A stretch of 64,000 nucleotides of DNA from positions 90,526,333 to 90,590,332 of the forward strand of contig NC_083346.1 of assembly GCF_019175385.1 (NCBI RefSeq), written 5' to 3'. Below the pieces are notes generated by a model. The model worked only from the letters and a program-made list of their open reading frames with translations, was not told the DNA's origin and searched no databases. This document shows, one piece after another, positions 1-11,011 of this stretch. This stretch comes from Lycium barbarum (Eukaryota > Streptophyta > Magnoliopsida > Solanales > Solanaceae). Both the position numbers and the translations under genes were made by a program. The stretch's first letter is position 1; every line of letters starts with the position of its first letter.

Positions 1-1483
1 AGTCCGAAACTCTTCGAAACTTTTGTAAATGACTCTATGGAGCCAAAAATCTGCGATTTGTGTCTGCCGCCTCAATTTGTCCCGAGGTGGGCCCGCGAGC
101 CCCGAGGCTCCCCCTTATTCGGCTTGTTTGATTCGTTGGTGTTCGTTATGATCCGCAACCATCTGTTTGTGACTCATGGATGCGTTTGAAACTTCCTATG
201 CCATTAATGCATGTTCTGTACTTTGGGATGATGTGAGAATTCCGGAAAAATGACTTATGAACAGTTTTCTTACGAATTTGACAGTTTGGAACTTCGTAAC
301 CTTTATATGCCTACTTTTATCAATTTGATTCCTACTCCGAGCCTTCTGGCGTCAGTATCTACCTATATGTAAACGATATGTTGAGTCCGACAAATTATTT
401 TGATATGCATATGGTTTCTGCACTACTCTGTTCGTGCTGTCTGTTGTGACTTCGTTCGTCGGTACCCGGGCCGACTTTGTGATCGTGCGCACTATAATAT
501 ATTCGGGAGTTATGATGTGTCACGGTTTCCGAGGCCTCGCCATAGGGCCGGTTACCGTTTATGGAGTTATGATGTGATATGGCATTTGATATGTTCTGAT
601 GATATGATGTGTGTGTGATATGATGTGTCTGGAGACTGTACGGAGATTTGAAAACTTCTGGAGTTATGATGTGTTGTGGCACCAGCGTCAGGGGGTGACC
701 ACGTTCCTATACCCTATGCATGATTTGATTTGCATTTGTACGTTCGCCTCCCGCGCAGGTTTGCTTTGTTTACAATGTTGGTGTGTTTGTTCTTTCTGAC
801 TCTAGCTGTGTTTGTAATTTCTGTACCTTCTGTTTTACATACTCAGTACGTCTCCCGTACTGACCCCCGTTTCTTCGGGGGCTGTGTTTCATGCCCGCAG
901 GTACAGAAGCTCGTTTGGGTGGTCCTCCAGTTTAGGCTACTTATTCTGCTGTGTTGAAGAGCTCCCCTTGATCCGGAGCCTACTTTCGGTACATATCTTT
1001 TGGTTGTGTCTGTATTCTGTATATTTGGATGAGTGGGTACGGCGGGGCCCTGTCCCGTCCTATGTTCTTATGTTCCGTTTTGTTTAGAGGCCTGTAGTCA
1101 AATTTGTGGGTCGTGGGTCCGGTGTGTTTGCATGCGAGTCCGTTTTACGATCTTGAGCGGCCCGTACGCTACTATGGCCAAGTCGGCCTCTGAGTTTGTA
1201 TGTGTGCGTATGCATTTGGGGGCGATGTACATTCCGCCACCCCTCTGATGTGTGTGTGTGAAATTTGGCGATGTATATTCCGCCTCCTTTCTGACTTGTA
1301 ATCTGTCTGATCTGTACGGGCGTCTGCTTAGAATAAGTGTTCGGTAGATGTCTGATTGCGATGTTGAGTTCGAATAGCGTATGCTGAGTTCGGTTGAGTT
1401 TGAATTGCGATGGTCTGGGTGTGAGTTCGTTTGGGGTGTCCCTGTAGGGCACCAGTCGCGGCCCACGGGGCTGGGTCGTGACA
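1..1483 (+). repeat. Element 1 left LTR (3' 1483 bp only)
   Basis: Matches 6087-7569 at a constant offset of 6086. It ends GTCGTGACA directly before the primer site. It holds three GGAGTTATGATGTG-type repeats (about 510-680), the shared block CATGCCCGCAGGTA at 890-903, and a near-duplicated GGCGATGTAYATTCCGCC at about 1221 and 1268. Short reading frames here are not conserved in other LTRs of the window and I do not call genes. Confidence 0.95.
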
Positions 1484-1487
1484 AAAG

Positions 1488-1499
1488 TGGTATCAGAGC
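1488..1499 (+). promoter_or_regulatory. Primer binding site of element 1 (initiator Met tRNA)
   Basis: TGGTATCAGAGC lies 4 nt after the LTR end. This is the standard plant LTR-retrotransposon complement to the 3' end of initiator Met tRNA, where minus-strand DNA synthesis starts. Confidence 0.9.
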
Positions 1500-1771
1500 G
1501 GTTTGTCCTCGGAATGTCTACAGGCCGTGTCTAGTAGAGTCTTGTTTATCGATGTGTTGTGCACCACATCTATAAACGGGAAGCTACGGGGCATTTAGGA
1601 TGTTACCCCTTCTTTGGATTCTTAGATCGTGCGACAAAGCTGTATGATTAGGATGATTCTCCTTTGCGAATTGCTGTGCCTACAGCAAGGCTCCATGGAG
1701 CAGAAGTGTCGATATTTGGGAAAAAAATGATTCTGACCCTCTTCCTGCAGGTGATTGTAGGTTGGTGAAGG

Positions 1772-2353
1772 ATGAAGAGGACGGCTTCCGACGATGAGGA
1801 TGGGGGTGCCAAGAAGGCCCCCAGGCTGTCACCAGGGCCAAGTAGGCAGGGCCCCAGTTATTCGATCGAGACGGATCCTTCGGAGGATTCCCCGGAGGAT
1901 AGCTACGATACGGATCCGTCGGAGGACCCCTCTACGATTCCTCCAGAGTCTCCGATCCCTGGGGCGGAGGATCCCGTGGAGGATGGCTACGACACAGATA
2001 TCTCGGAGGATCTGGCGATGACCCCTCCGGAGCTTCTTACCTCCGCGGAGGAAGATAGTGATGAGGCAGACCCATCGGAGCATTCTTCTGGGACGACGCA
2101 GGAGGAGATTTTTGAGTATGCACGAGCTCTGGTTATTAGGGAGGACCGTGATAGCCCGGCCACCTCGGAGAGTGCTATGGATTTCTCCGGTTCTTGGCCT
2201 GGGTCCCCGGTGAGCCGGGATTTGTCTGATCGTCCGTACCCCTCCGATTCAGATGCAAGTGATAATGGAGACCAGATAGCCAGGGAGCAGACAGACGTGG
2301 ATGATAGTGGACATACCTCTCACGGCAGCTCCCCAGGTCAGACCCGATATTGA
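1772..2353 (+). CDS. Acidic DPSE-repeat protein of element 1 (193 aa), unknown function
   Basis: This is the only substantial ORF in the element 1 interior, starting at ATG 273 nt after the primer site. The 193-residue product has a short basic N-terminus (KR at 2-3, KKAPR at 14-18) that could be a nuclear signal. A very acidic body follows with imperfect repeats: DPSED at 35-39 and 48-52, DISED at 76-80 and DPSEH at 100-104. A stretch at about 111-127 (EEIFEYARALVIREDRD) could be helical. There is no zinc knuckle, no capsid-like segment and no protease motif. It occupies the slot where gag is expected. The reading frame at 22227-22484 in a different element has the same position and the same DPSE repeats. 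I do not recognise a family and infer only that it is a retrotransposon-encoded accessory or gag-replacing protein. Confidence 0.55.
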   Translation: MKRTASDDEDGGAKKAPRLSPGPSRQGPSYSIETDPSEDSPEDSYDTDPSEDPSTIPPESPIPGAEDPVEDGYDTDISEDLAMTPPELLTSAEEDSDEADPSEHSSGTTQEEIFEYARALVIREDRDSPATSESAMDFSGSWPGSPVSRDLSDRPYPSDSDASDNGDQIAREQTDVDDSGHTSHGSSPGQTRY

Positions 2354-3655
2354 TTATTTATAAGTGTATGAGTTTTTAGAATCTTCTATATGTGTATGTT
2401 ATTCGCGAAACGTTGTTCTATGAAGACGACGGAAATTTAAAGGAATTAGAGATCTAGTGACCCAAGGTAAGGGTGACTAAATGTCCCCACCGTCCGAGTG
2501 ATTTTGGAAATTCTGGAGGAAGGTAAACAGGAAAGTGCCTCCGATGCCGTTTGAGTTGGGCACGTGTGGTAAGTGTCGACGACGTTATAATTCTCATTTG
2601 AAGTTATCGGCCCTGTGTGGCTGCGTTACGACATGATATGGTATATATGTGAGTATATGTGTGTTAGCCCTGTGCGGCATGATTGGTATTTCTGGTGTAC
2701 AGGTTTCGGATAGTAAGAAATACAGAGGAAACTCTGCCCAAATTTTTCCAGAAGTATGGAAGTAAATATGTAGACTATGTACAAAAAGGCCCCGCGATAC
2801 CTATCGGACTTTAGTTCTCTTCTGTCGGTGGCCAGAGAACACCTTACGGTGGTATTTTTATCGGATCACATCGATTATTTGGAGGCTTAAATTCGTGGGT
2901 TGGCCGTGATCATATGTATGGGTGTATGAGAGCGAATGTTTGAGATTCAGAAAGGCGACAAGGTAATGGTACGACTTAGCCGGGTGTGGGACCCGCTACG
3001 AAAAATTTCCGAAAAATTTGCTAAGACCCCGTTTGGCCTAAAATTACGTGACAAAGGTCGTGCGGGGCAATTGAAGAAATTATATCAGCCCTAACGCGTT
3101 AAAATACGTAAAAGATTCGGGGTTAAGCGTGCTCAAGCCAGAGCAATTCTGGGATGGGTGACCCCCTGGGAAGTAATGCAAAATTTTGCACAAGTGTAAG
3201 TATGATTAATGTAAATGAGAATTTGGGGTAACCAAAGATAAATAGAATGTGTGTGGAATAATTAGTGCCCTTTCGAGAGTCGCGCGGAACGAGGCGGACT
3301 AAATGGGCAAAAAGAAAAGGGTATGACACCGCTTGGGAAATTGAACGAATTTGAATAACAGCCAGAGATGTTCGCCAGTAAGGTATGAGTGAACGTGTGT
3401 ATGTGTACGTGTGTGTGTATGATTTTCATTTGGTGCCTATGCGGGGTAAGAGCCGAGCCCCGGAAACTAATGCTGTGATAAATAAAGGATAAGCAGTGTG
3501 AGTAGTTGGAATGTTTGAAGGAGTCGATACGTAAGACGCAAGGTAAATTGTGTGACGACTGATGGGTGAGTTTGCAAATAAAGGGAAATTCTCATGAATT
3601 ATTGGAGCCTTAATATAAATGATTTAATCCCAAATTGACATTCTATCCTTAGTGC
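2354..3655 (+). other. Element 1 internal non-coding stretch
   Basis: No convincing ORF or domain found on either strand. It has scattered GTGTGTATGTG-type dinucleotide-rich patches. This is retrotransposon interior of unknown role. Confidence 0.6.
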
Positions 3656-3689
3656 TTCTGCACTTCCGATGCCGATGAGGCTCTACCTA

Positions 3690-4170
3690 GTACGCCTCTA
3701 TATTTCTGAGTTCGACTGCGTTCTTGTTCGATGAACCTTTTGTGCGTTTGATTCTGAATCCGTTTCTGTCTGGCACACCTCTGTGGGTCTGACTCTGGAT
3801 ATAAATTCATCTGATATGCTTCGGTGCGTTTGATTTTGGCCGCGTGTGTGTTCGATGCACTTCGGTTTGACTGGTCACGACTTTGTATGAAACAACCCTG
3901 TATATTTGATTCCGACTTCGGATCTGTCTGATATGAGTCTGTACGTCTGACTTCGATTGTGAATCTGTTTGGTATACCTTCGTGTGTTTGATTCTGCTTA
4001 CGAATGCGTCCGATACTCCTTTGTACGTCTGACTCCGATCTCAGATGTGTCTGATATGCTTCCGTACCTTCGATGATGACTACGAATCCGTCCGCCATGG
4101 TTGAGTATGTCTGCCTCCGATTATGAATCCGTCCGGTTTTAGTTCTGAATTTGTTTGGCATGAAGTGTCT
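3690..4170 (+). repeat. Degenerate 41-bp tandem repeat in the element 1 3' interior
   Basis: Successive units begin with GTRYGTYTGAYTCYGA. Starts are seen at 3742, 3783, 3824, 3865 (short unit), 3900, 3941, 3982, 4023 and 4064. Spacing is exactly 41 bp except for one 35-bp unit. More degenerate copies extend on both sides. A 170-codon open frame on the minus strand (3649-4161) is a by-product of the repeat. Confidence 0.85.
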
Positions 4171-4349
4171 GATATGAAGTAAAGTGAGATTACGACTATG
4201 TGGTAAGGAAACTCAGGAGTGTGAAAAGAAGATGATATTGACGATGATGTTTGGAGAGCGTCCGTCCCTTACAAGAATATAGTGCAGAGTTCGGTGATTA
4301 CGTAGAGTATGAGAAAATGTATTATGAAGGTATTTGAGTCGGTGATGTG

Positions 4350-4367
4350 AAAAAAAAAAAAAAAAAT
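4350..4367 (+). repeat. Poly(A) tract
   Basis: A run of about 17 A residues inside the element 1 interior. A similar run is at 5164-5178 inside the right LTR. Confidence 0.8.
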
Positions 4368-4468
4368 CTGCCCTAGTATTGGTAAAGCAGCCATGTCGGA
4401 GAAATCAATAAGGGACAACTATCAAGAGAACCCTCCCGGAGTAGTATGACGCTCCATAAGGTCGATTT

Positions 4469-4503
4469 AACATTCGGGGACGAATGTTCTTAAGGGGGGG
4501 AGA
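4469..4503 (+). promoter_or_regulatory. Pre-PPT stem-loop and polypurine tract of element 1
   Basis: AACATTCG (4469-4476), loop GGGA, CGAATGTT (4481-4488) form a perfect 8-bp stem. The purine run AAGGGGGGGAGAA (4492-4504) follows and the LTR starts at 4505. The polypurine tract primes plus-strand DNA synthesis in LTR elements. The stem-loop is also present at 19565 and 28368. Confidence 0.85.
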
Positions 4504-4504
4504 A

Positions 4505-7500
4505 TGTTATGTCCCGTATTTTCGTATAACGGGAAATCAAGAAATAAATAAGACTTGTGTGTATTGAGGAAATAATTTGATTCAAGTTGCTATGCTCATG
4601 TTGATTATGAAATCATTGATGGCAAGACCTCGGGGAAGGCCGAGGGTAAATTTGGAATTTCGGAAATTAGTTCCGGGAATTTCTAAGCGGGATTTTTAAA
4701 GGATTGGACCAAGAAGGTTGGCCCAAGAATTTAGGCCCAAAGAGACCATGGTGGCCGGCCCAAAACATGGCCTAAGATCCATCTTAAGTGGTCATGTGCT
4801 TAGCACATGACCCTTTATCCATATATATCCACTTGCCTTTGGAATTATCAAGAAAATAGATCAAAAATCAAAGAACACAAAGAAAAGGGGTTTCGGCCAC
4901 TAGAGAGAAAAAGAAAGAAAAATATCCAAGTCTTGTTGTTGTTTCAAAAATCTTGAGTTTTACATAGTGGTGAAGTGCTCAAGACGCTCTCCGACGTGAT
5001 ACAAGTAGTTCGGAGAAAGAGCGACGTTTGCGGCAAGTCGGAAACTCAAGAAAAAGGTAAGATTTTTATGTTTTAATGTTATGGAATGGATATGTATGTG
5101 TTGGTGATTGAATTAGTGTGAAGATTGTGGGTTGGGGTTGTGTTTGTGCATGACGTGTGTGTGAAAAAAAAAAAAAAAAGGGATATGTTGGCCGTGAGTT
5201 CCATGTAGTATAAGACGTGGGAGTTTTATCTTGTTTAGTTTGAATAATGCGTTGTTATGACATTTGTATCGTAAATGAATGTTTGGAGAATTGAATTGGT
5301 GTTAGAAAATGATTTCGGACGTTATCGGAAAAATGTATACCTTTGGGATATTGGTGTATATCATAGTATATTTATGACACTAAAGACCTTAAATAAGGTT
5401 TATGGTTGATGATAATGAATTTGGAATGAAACAACGCAAGTTAGAACGTTCGTCGTAACTTTTGGTGTTTTTGAATGAAAATTGGAAAGTAGTAAACTTT
5501 GGGGATGTTCGTATGTGATTTGGAACTTGTATGTAGTGTGTTTGAATAATTGGGAATGAATGAATGAATGGACTAATGTGGAAATAGATTTGGCATGTTG
5601 AAGTTGAATCAATAATTTTGCCAACTTATGTATTAAAGTGCAATTTTGAAGTTTATGTAATATGATTGTGGTTTGTATGGTTAATGATGTTTGGGTTGTT
5701 GTTGTTGTTGTATTTTGAGCCGAGCTAAGTCTCGGGGGTGTTAGATTTATAGGGGGAGTGCTGCCGAAATTTCGGTAGCCAAATATAGCCCAAAGACTAA
5801 AGTGTTGATTCTCATGAATAGTAACTGGTAAAAGTGACCATTTGCAGTTTCTAGACGAAACGGGAATTGCGATTTGAGGAGTGTAAGGCGCCAACCAGGT
5901 ATGTAAAGCCTACCTCTCATTTTTTTGGCATGTCCTAGTCCTACTAGGTAAATTTCGGAATCTCGGGAATAACTCTGCTCTCGGAAATCGAGGTTCAAGT
6001 TCGAGCACTATTCATTCAGCGCGATTGAAACCTTTTGGTCCCATTTGGGTAAAAGAACGCTCGTACCTCCATAACTTGTGCTGTTGAGTCCGAAACTCTT
6101 CGAAACTTTTGTAAATGACTCTATGGAGCCAAAAATCTGCGATTTGTGTCTGCCGCCTCAATTTGTCCCGAGGTGGGCCCGCGAGCCCCGAGGCTCCCCC
6201 TTATTCGGCTTGTTTGATTCGTTGGTGTTCGTTATGATCCGCAACCATCTGTTTGTGACTCATGGATGCGTTTGAAACTTCCTATGCCATTAATGCATGT
6301 TCTGTACTTTGGGATGATGTGAGAATTCCGGAAAAATGACTTATGAACAGTTTTCTTACGAATTTGACAGTTTGGAACTTCGTAACCTTTATATGCCTAC
6401 TTTTATCAATTTGATTCCTACTCCGAGCCTTCTGGCGTCAGTATCTACCTATATGTAAACGATATGTTGAGTCCGACAAATTATTTTGATATGCATATGG
6501 TTTCTGCACTACTCTGTTCGTGCTGTCTGTTGTGACTTCGTTCGTCGGTACCCGGGCCGACTTTGTGATCGTGCGCACTATAATATATTCGGGAGTTATG
6601 ATGTGTCACGGTTTCCGAGGCCTCGCCATAGGGCCGGTTACCGTTTATGGAGTTATGATGTGATATGGCATTTGATATGTTCTGATGATATGATGTGTGT
6701 GTGATATGATGTGTCTGGAGACTGTACGGAGATTTGAAAACTTCTGGAGTTATGATGTGTTGTGGCACCAGCGTCAGGGGGTGACCACGTTCCTATACCC
6801 TATGCATGATTTGATTTGCATTTGTACGTTCGCCTCCCGCGCAGGTTTGCTTTGTTTACAATGTTGGTGTGTTTGTTCTTTCTGACTCTAGCTGTGTTTG
6901 TAATTTCTGTACCTTCTGTTTTACATACTCAGTACGTCTCCCGTACTGACCCCCGTTTCTTCGGGGGCTGTGTTTCATGCCCGCAGGTACAGAAGCTCGT
7001 TTGGGTGGTCCTCCAGTTTAGGCTACTTATTCTGCTGTGTTGAAGAGCTCCCCTTGATCCGGAGCCTACTTTCGGTACATATCTTTTGGTTGTGTCTGTA
7101 TTCTGTATATTTGGATGAGTGGGTACGGCGGGGCCCTGTCCCGTCCTATGTTCTTATGTTCCGTTTTGTTTAGAGGCCTGTAGTCAAATTTGTGGGTCGT
7201 GGGTCCGGTGTGTTTGCATGCGAGTCCGTTTTACGATCTTGAGCGGCCCGTACGCTACTATGGCCAAGTCGGCCTCTGAGTTTGTATGTGTGCGTATGCA
7301 TTTGGGGGCGATGTACATTCCGCCACCCCTTTGATGTGTGTGTGTGAAATTTGGCGATGTATATTCCGCCTCCTTTCTGACTTGTAATCTGTCTGATCTG
7401 TACGGGCGTCTGCTTAGAATAAGTGTTCGGTAGATGTCTGATTGCGATGTTGAGTTCGAATAGCGTATGCTGAGTTCGGTTGAGTTTGAATTGCGATGGT

Positions 7501-7569
7501 CTGGGTGTGAGTTCGTTTGGGGTGTCCCTGTAGGGCACCAGTCGCGGCCCACGGGGCTGGGTCGTGACA
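4505..7569 (+). repeat. Element 1 right LTR, complete (3065 bp)
   Basis: Runs from TGTTATGTCC to GTCGTGACA. It has the shared block GGGGGAGTGCTGCCGAAATT at 5752-5771 and CATGCCCGCAGGTA at 6976-6989. The right half is the near-identical copy of 1-1483. The early TATA (about 4820) implies a short U3 and a very long R/U5. Confidence 0.93.
4820..4830 (+). promoter_or_regulatory. Probable LTR TATA box
   Basis: CATATATATCC lies about 315 bp into the LTR, followed by an A/G-rich leader. The position is plausible for the U3 promoter of the element; the call rests on composition only. Confidence 0.45.
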
Positions 7570-8734
7570 GCAATGGGTACTTCTTCATAAGTTAAATTTT
7601 CCGTCACTTGAACATCATTTACTGGGACGATCCTAGTAGGATCTCCAACGCATTTCCGAAGCATTGAGACATGGAAAACTGGATGGACTGACTCCAAATT
7701 TGGAGGTAGATATAGCTCATAGGCCACTTTGCCTATCTTTCGCACAATATCATAAGGCCCAATATACCGAGGACTAAGCTTCCCCTTTTTGCCAAATCTC
7801 ATAACGCCTTTCATTGGCTACACTTTTAGAAATACCCAATCTTTCACTTGGAACTCTAAGTCCCTTCGACGATTATCCGCATAGGATTTCTGACGACTTT
7901 GAGCCGCTGACAACCGATCTTGTATGAGCTTAACCTTCTCTATGGCTTGCTGGACCAAGTCTGGCCCTATCAATTTAGTTTCTCCAGTTTCAAACCACCC
8001 AATTGGGGATCTGCACTTTCGCCCATATAAAGCCTCATACGGTGCCATTTGAATGCTAGAATGATAACTATTATTGTAAGAAAATTCGATGAGTGGAAAA
8101 TGATCATCCCAATTTCCTCCAAAATATATCATACATGCTCGCAACATATCTTCAAGAGTCTGGATGGTGCGTTCAGCTTGCCCATCGGTCTGGGGATGAA
8201 ATGTCGTGCTAAGGCTCACTTGGGTACCTAGACCCTCTTGGAAAGACGTCCAAAAATTAGCTGTAAACCGAGTCCCTCTATCCGAGATAATGGATACTGG
8301 TACACCATGGAGTCTCACTATCTCTTTAACATACAGTTTTGCATAATCTTCAGCCAAATACGTCGTTCTGACTGGTAAGAAATGAGCTGACTTTGTGAGT
8401 CTATCGACAATCACCCATATAGAGTCATACTTACGTCGAGAACAGGGTAACCTGTGATGAAATCCATATTAATCACTTCCCACTTCCAAGTTGGGATTTC
8501 TATAGCTTGCAATAATCCACCCGACTTTTGGTGTTCGATTTTCACTTGCTGACAATTGGGACACTGAGTTACAAATTCCGCTACATCCTTCTTCATCCCA
8601 TTCCACCAATATACAGACTTGAGATCATGATACATTTTCGTCGCTCCGGGGTGGACAGAATAATGGGAACAATGAGCTTCTCTCAATATTTGGTGGCATA
8701 GCCCCGCCACATCGGGAACACATAATCTGCCTCG
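7570..8734 (-). pseudogene. Integrase and C-terminal part of gypsy pol, truncated
   Basis: An HHCC zinc finger is present (H..H in HYSVHPGATKMYHDL, CPNCQQ). After ITG near 8448 one T is missing and the frame shifts. The DDE core then reads through IVDRLTKSAHF, SIISDRGTRF and TFHPQTDGQAERTIQTLED, with all three acidic residues in place. TAG at 7818-7820 breaks the frame before the GKLSPRYIGPY module. The protein line ends at EEVPIA where element 1 has inserted, so the usual chromodomain is not in the window. Integrase joins element DNA to the chromosome. Confidence 0.92.
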
Positions 8735-8737
8735 TCA

Positions 8738-10407
8738 TCGAAGAACTCCGTCTCCTGAAATATCAAATGGTGATTCCTCTTTCTGAGGGAGTGTATCTTT
8801 GTACTGCATCAGCATGTCATCCTCATATTGCCGCTCCTTCACTTCTGTTACTAGCGACGAGACTGCTGAATTATGAATAGTGGTTCCCTCGCTACCTGAG
8901 TCCACCACTCGGACTCCTAGGCTAGCTAATTGCTGAAGCGCACGAGTCATTCCTCTCTTCTCCGGTCGTACATCACATAAACTTCCCATAGATCTGCGGC
9001 TAAGAGCATCAGCTACAACGTTCGCCTTTCCGGGGTGATACAAGATATCAACATCGTAATCTTTTAGCAACTCTAGCCATCGTCGTTGCCGCAAATTCAA
9101 CTCTTTCTGCTTGAAGATATACTGGAGACTCTTATGATCTGTATAAATATCCACATGGACACCATATAAATAATGTCTCCATATCTTTAATGCATGGACC
9201 ACCGCGGCCAATTCTAAATCATGGGTTAGATAATTTTGTTCATGTTTTCATAATTGCCTTGAAGCGTACACAATCACCTTACCATGTTGCATCAATACAC
9301 AGCCTAGCCCAGCACCTGAAGCATCGCAATAAACAACATATCCCTCCAATCCCTCTGGATGTGTCAAGACTGGGGTGGACGTCAATCTGTCTTTCAACTC
9401 TTGGAAACTGCGTTCGCAAGCATCTGTCCATTGAAACTTAGTTGACTTCTGGGTCAACTTTGTGAGTGGGGAAGAAATAGAAGAAAAACCCTCAACGAAT
9501 CTCCTGTAATAACCTGCTAAGCCCAGAAAGCTACGTACCTCTGTAGGAGTTGTGGGCCGTGGCCAAGTCTTCACAGCCTCAATCTTTTGGCTATCCACTC
9601 GAATACCATCGGCTGCAACAATATGCCCTAGAAATGCCACTGAGCTCAACCAGAACTCGCATTTGGAAAACTTTGCAAATAACTCTCGAGTCCGAAGAAC
9701 TCCAATGACAGTACGCAAATGATCCGCATGTTCTGCCTCGGATCTAGAATACACCAAGAGTCATCGATGAATACTATCACAAATAAATCCAGGAAGGGTC
9801 TGAACACATTATTCATCAAATCCATAAATACCGCCGGTGCATTAGTTATCCCAAATGACATTATCCGGAATTCAAAATGGCCATATCTTGTTCGGAAGGC
9901 TGTCTTAGGGATATCTTTCTCCCTAACTCTCTTTTGATGACACCCGGACCTCAAATCGATCTTTGAAAACCATTTAGCACCTTGCAATTGATCAAATAAG
10001 TCATCAATCCTCGAGAGAGGATATTTATTCTTAACTGTCACCTTATTCAAATGTCGATAATCAATGCACATTCTCAAGGAGCCATCTTTCTTTCGGACGA
10101 ACAATACGGGTGCTCCCCACGGGGATGAACTAGGCCTAATGAAGCCTTTATCAAGCAAGTCTTTGAATTGCTCCTTTAACTCTTTCAATTCTGCGGGTGC
10201 CATTCTATAGGGAGGGATAGATGTGGGTTTAGTGCCTGGCAACACATCGATGGCAAAATCAATCTCCCGCTCGGGAGGAAGGCCTTGAAGCTCTTCCGGG
10301 AACACATCCAGAAATTCATTTACTACGGGAACTGACTGAAGAGTTGGCGATTCAACTTCTATATCTTGAACTCGCACTAGATGATAAATACAAACTTTTG
10401 TGATCAT
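8738..10407 (-). pseudogene. pol: Reverse transcriptase - RNase H of gypsy pol, frameshifted
   Basis: RT starts near 10340, and SKIDLRSG with the first catalytic Asp is at about 9957. The FIDD catalytic box is at 9771-9760. Immediately after the second Asp one nucleotide is missing (about 9759), so the frame changes and RT continues as [13 protein letters not shown] in the next frame. The RT connection ([16 protein letters not shown]) and RNase H start ([20 protein letters not shown]) follow; an in-frame TGA is at 9248-9250. RNase H continues through [12 protein letters not shown] and ADALSR and meets another TGA at 8735-8737. Its role was to copy element RNA into DNA and remove the RNA. All catalytic motifs can still be seen although the gene is dead. 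Confidence 0.93.
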
Positions 10408-11011
10408 TTTCCTTTCCTTTAGGTAGGAAATGAACCTACCTTTTGGTGACGCCGTATTCCCTTTCCATTCTAAGACTGGTTCTCCCAGAAATCAGAAACG
10501 AACCATTTTCATTCTACAATCAACAGTGGTATAGCAAGAAGCCAACCAATCCATGCCCATAATGACATCAAAATCTACCATTTCCAGCTCATGAAAGTCA
10601 ATCATGGTACGACGATAACAAATCACAATCACACAATTTCTTTATACTCGGCTAGCTATTACCGATTCACCCACGGGTGCAGACACCTCAAAAAGTTTGA
10701 TCGACTCCGGCTCGACTGTAAATCGACCAGCAATATATGGAGTAACATATGAGAATGTGGAGCCCAGATCAATCAAAGCATATACATCATGAGAGAATAC
10801 CGATAATATACCTGTGACCACGTCAGGGGAAGACTCAAGATCTTGGCGTCCAGCCAAAGCATAAATACGGTGCTCAGGACCGCTAGAACTGGGAGCTCTG
10901 CCTCTGCCTCTACCATGGACGACTGGCGCATGTGAAACTGGCCCCGTAGGGCGTATAGATGCTGAAGATCTGGCTACCGACCCTGATGGCTGGGTCCTAC
11001 CTCTACTATGT
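10408..11011 (-). pseudogene. Aspartic protease region of gypsy pol, interrupted
   Basis: In frame with gag. The active-site region reads ALIDLGSTFSYVTP at about 10785-10744, where this lineage usually has DPGS or DSGS, so the residue after the catalytic Asp is altered. Stops TAA at 10642-10644 and TGA at 10492-10494 break it. VDFDVIMGMDWLA downstream is the usual C-terminal part of plant gypsy protease. It would cleave the Gag-Pol polyprotein. Confidence 0.85.

Larger units (their letters stand above)
1..7569 (+). mobile_element. Element 1: young non-autonomous LTR retrotransposon, 5' end outside window
   Basis: Two direct copies of one sequence (1-1483 and 6087-7569) bracket a 3.0-kb internal region. 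The internal region starts with an initiator-Met tRNA primer site at 1488 and ends in a polypurine tract at 4491-4503. The right copy is complete from TGTTATGTCC (4505) to GTCGTGACA (7569), so the LTR is 3065 bp and about 1.58 kb of the left LTR is outside the window. The interior has no gag, protease, RT or integrase, only an acidic ORF (1772-2353), so mobility would need proteins supplied in trans. It interrupts the minus-strand gypsy gag-pol; GCAAT (7570-7574) is the expected target duplication. The long-LTR, pol-less layout resembles a LARD. I compared the LTR copies by eye and saw one difference (1245 versus 7331). Confidence 0.9.

Noticed and set aside
1084..1484. Minus-strand ORFs of 122-128 codons in the element 1 LTR (and 7170-7588)
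   Set aside because: They occur in both LTR copies only because the copies are nearly identical. At 7170-7814 one is fused by chance to gypsy pol. No conservation in other LTRs.
2940..3092. Frame reading IQKGDKVMVRLSRVWDPL, weakly like the C-terminal module of integrase
   Set aside because: Too short and too weak to separate from chance; no neighbouring integrase motifs.
3649..4161. 170-codon minus-strand ORF
   Set aside because: Product of the 41-bp tandem repeat; 41 is not a multiple of three, so the apparent protein repeats are in rotating frames.
5400..5894. 164-codon minus-strand ORF in the element 1 LTR
   Set aside because: Thr/Gln/His-rich translation of GTT-type repeats; no domain, and the region lies within the LTR.
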